A DNA stretch of 64,000 nucleotides from Candidatus Thorarchaeota archaeon (GTDB taxonomy: Archaea > Asgardarchaeota > Thorarchaeia > Thorarchaeales > Thorarchaeaceae), in NCBI GenBank assembly GCA_021498125.1, contig JAIZWL010000001.1, positions 323,434 through 387,433 of the forward strand. The letters are read 5' to 3'. Below the pieces are notes generated by a model, which was not told the DNA's origin, did no database searches, and saw only the letters and a list, made by a program, of their open reading frames with translations. How positions within the stretch are numbered: the stretch's first letter is position 1; the number at the start of each line of letters is the position of its first letter. Both the position numbers and the translations under genes were made by a program. Below are positions 63,368 through 64,000 of the stretch, one piece after another.

Positions 63368-63655
63368 ATGGAGAAAGATGAACTCACTAAATTTGTACTT
63401 CCTGTTGTAGTCGTTGTGATTGTGATTCTTGCTGTGGTGATTCTAGCTGGTCTTGCTTCAAGCAATCCCGATGGCTTTGAATGGGCACTGTTCGTCTTTG
63501 CTGGCGCGCCCGAGCCCTCGGGTGGCTTCGAGGGGATCTGGACCTTTTTGGGAGAGGGCCCAATCATAGAGGCTATAACCGGAATCATCGGCGTCGTGAT
63601 TGTATTGGTTATCGGTATGTTGTGCTTCAAGGTCCTCTCTCGCCAGAGCGCATAA
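63368..63655 (+). CDS. nikN: NikN/PDGLE-type small subunit of the nickel transporter
   Basis: A 95-residue membrane protein with two helices (about 8-28 and 72-90) and an external loop holding SSNPDGFEW, the PDGLE-like motif of NikN/CbiN small subunits. ATG 63368 with AGGAGG about 12 bases upstream. It lies 11 bases after nikM. Confidence 0.85.
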   Translation: MEKDELTKFVLPVVVVVIVILAVVILAGLASSNPDGFEWALFVFAGAPEPSGGFEGIWTFLGEGPIIEAITGIIGVVIVLVIGMLCFKVLSRQSA

Positions 63656-63714
63656 TGCCTACCGAAACCATCACTATGAATTGAGTCTACTGAAATGTAA
63701 TGGAGCTTGGACAG

Positions 63715-64000
63715 ATGAGTAAGTTTCTCCTCCCGTTTGCCGAGGGACAAATACAAGCATCGGTCTTTTCGCCTGCTGCAATGCTTGTGGCGGCGGTAGT
63801 CACTGGTGCGCTCATATCTGTCCAAGGCTCCCCCACTATTGTTGCAACACTACTTCTCTTCATATTCATCGGCGGTTCTCTTGTGAGGACTCGTTGGAGA
63901 GTGGTGCTATCTCTTGCAGCTCGCTTTGAGTTTGTCATTCTATTTTGGATCTTTCTCGAGCCCTTTCTGTATGGTTCTACTGTAGTCACTACACTTGTGA
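63715..64000 (+). CDS. nikQ: CbiQ/NikQ-type transmembrane (T) component, cut by window end
   Basis: The frame from ATG 63715 stays open to the window end (95 codons): MSKFLLPFAEGQIQASVFSP, then hydrophobic helices (AAMLVAAVVTGALISVQG, TIVATLLLFIFIGGSLV, FVILFWIFLEPFLYGS). Helix order and position after NikM-NikN match the ECF T-component. GGAG lies about 9 bases upstream; ATG 63700 is an alternative start. The ATPase is expected just past the window. Confidence 0.75.
   Translation, partial: MSKFLLPFAEGQIQASVFSPAAMLVAAVVTGALISVQGSPTIVATLLLFIFIGGSLVRTRWRVVLSLAARFEFVILFWIFLEPFLYGSTVVTTLV

Noticed and set aside
1-64000. CRISPR array, insertion sequence, prophage or integrated plasmid
   Set aside because: No repeated spacers, transposase, integrase or phage structural genes were seen; only the toxin-antitoxin remnant hints at mobile DNA.

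Overview
The window reads as a chromosomal segment of an archaeon, almost certainly an Asgard archaeon. The archaeal markers are TFB, B-family DNA polymerase, the NurA-HerA-Mre11-Rad50 operon, archaeosine synthase ArcS with RaSEA, a digeranylgeranylglyceryl-phosphate-synthase-like UbiA enzyme, MfnA-type decarboxylase, and frequent GTG/TTG starts with GGAGG or GGTGA ribosome binding sites. The Asgard marker is a block encoding recognisable ESCRT proteins (Vps22, Vps25, MIT-AAA Vps4, a Snf7-type ESCRT-III), plus a longin-like protein and an IFT52-like GIFT-domain protein. A Thorarchaeia-like lineage is my best guess, but it rests on gene content only.

Layout. 1-1.4 kb: AT-rich, a gene end and one small membrane protein. 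1.4-4 kb: a catalytically degenerate M24 protein, a gamma-carbonic-anhydrase-like protein and two thioredoxins. 4.1-11.2 kb: a DUF1998-type helicase, the archaeosine pair ArcS/RaSEA and an MFS transporter. 11.3-14.6 kb: two exported proteins, one with a clan CD (caspase/CHAT-like) His-Cys pair and one with prenyltransferase-type repeats, plus a small conserved protein. 14.6-17.2 kb (minus): a metallo-beta-lactamase-fold protein and a DUF11-like repeat protein. 17.4-24 kb: NurA-HerA-Mre11-Rad50. 24-27 kb: two tandem GT-C-like membrane proteins. 27-34.7 kb: GIFT protein, HIT and PPC/DUF296 proteins, PolB with PIP boxes at both ends, a TIM-barrel hydrolase-like protein and a zinc-ribbon protein. 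34.9-38.7 kb: class III aminotransferase and AspRS.

38.8-43.9 kb is the ESCRT island: Vps22 (+), Vps25 and Vps4 (-), ESCRT-III (+), and a B-box/coiled-coil/PH-like protein (-) that may be its adaptor. 44-54 kb: TldD/TldE, ArgRS, TFB, a longin-like protein, a Trm11-type methyltransferase, an endonuclease IV-like protein and a Cys-rich protein. 54-61.7 kb: UbiA-type lipid synthase, a toxin-antitoxin pair whose toxin carries an in-frame stop, Yip1-like and ECF S-component membrane proteins, regulators, HypB, a TraB-domain protein and MfnA. 61.8-64 kb: tRNA-His with an apparent D-loop intron, then the nickel module NikR and NikM-NikN-NikQ, the last cut by the window end.

Functional themes are membrane remodelling (ESCRT, longin, Yip1), genome maintenance, tRNA maturation (ArcS/RaSEA, Trm11-like, ArgRS, AspRS, tRNA-His) and nickel supply for hydrogenase maturation (NikR, NikMNQ, HypB). 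No CRISPR array, rRNA, insertion sequence or prophage was seen.
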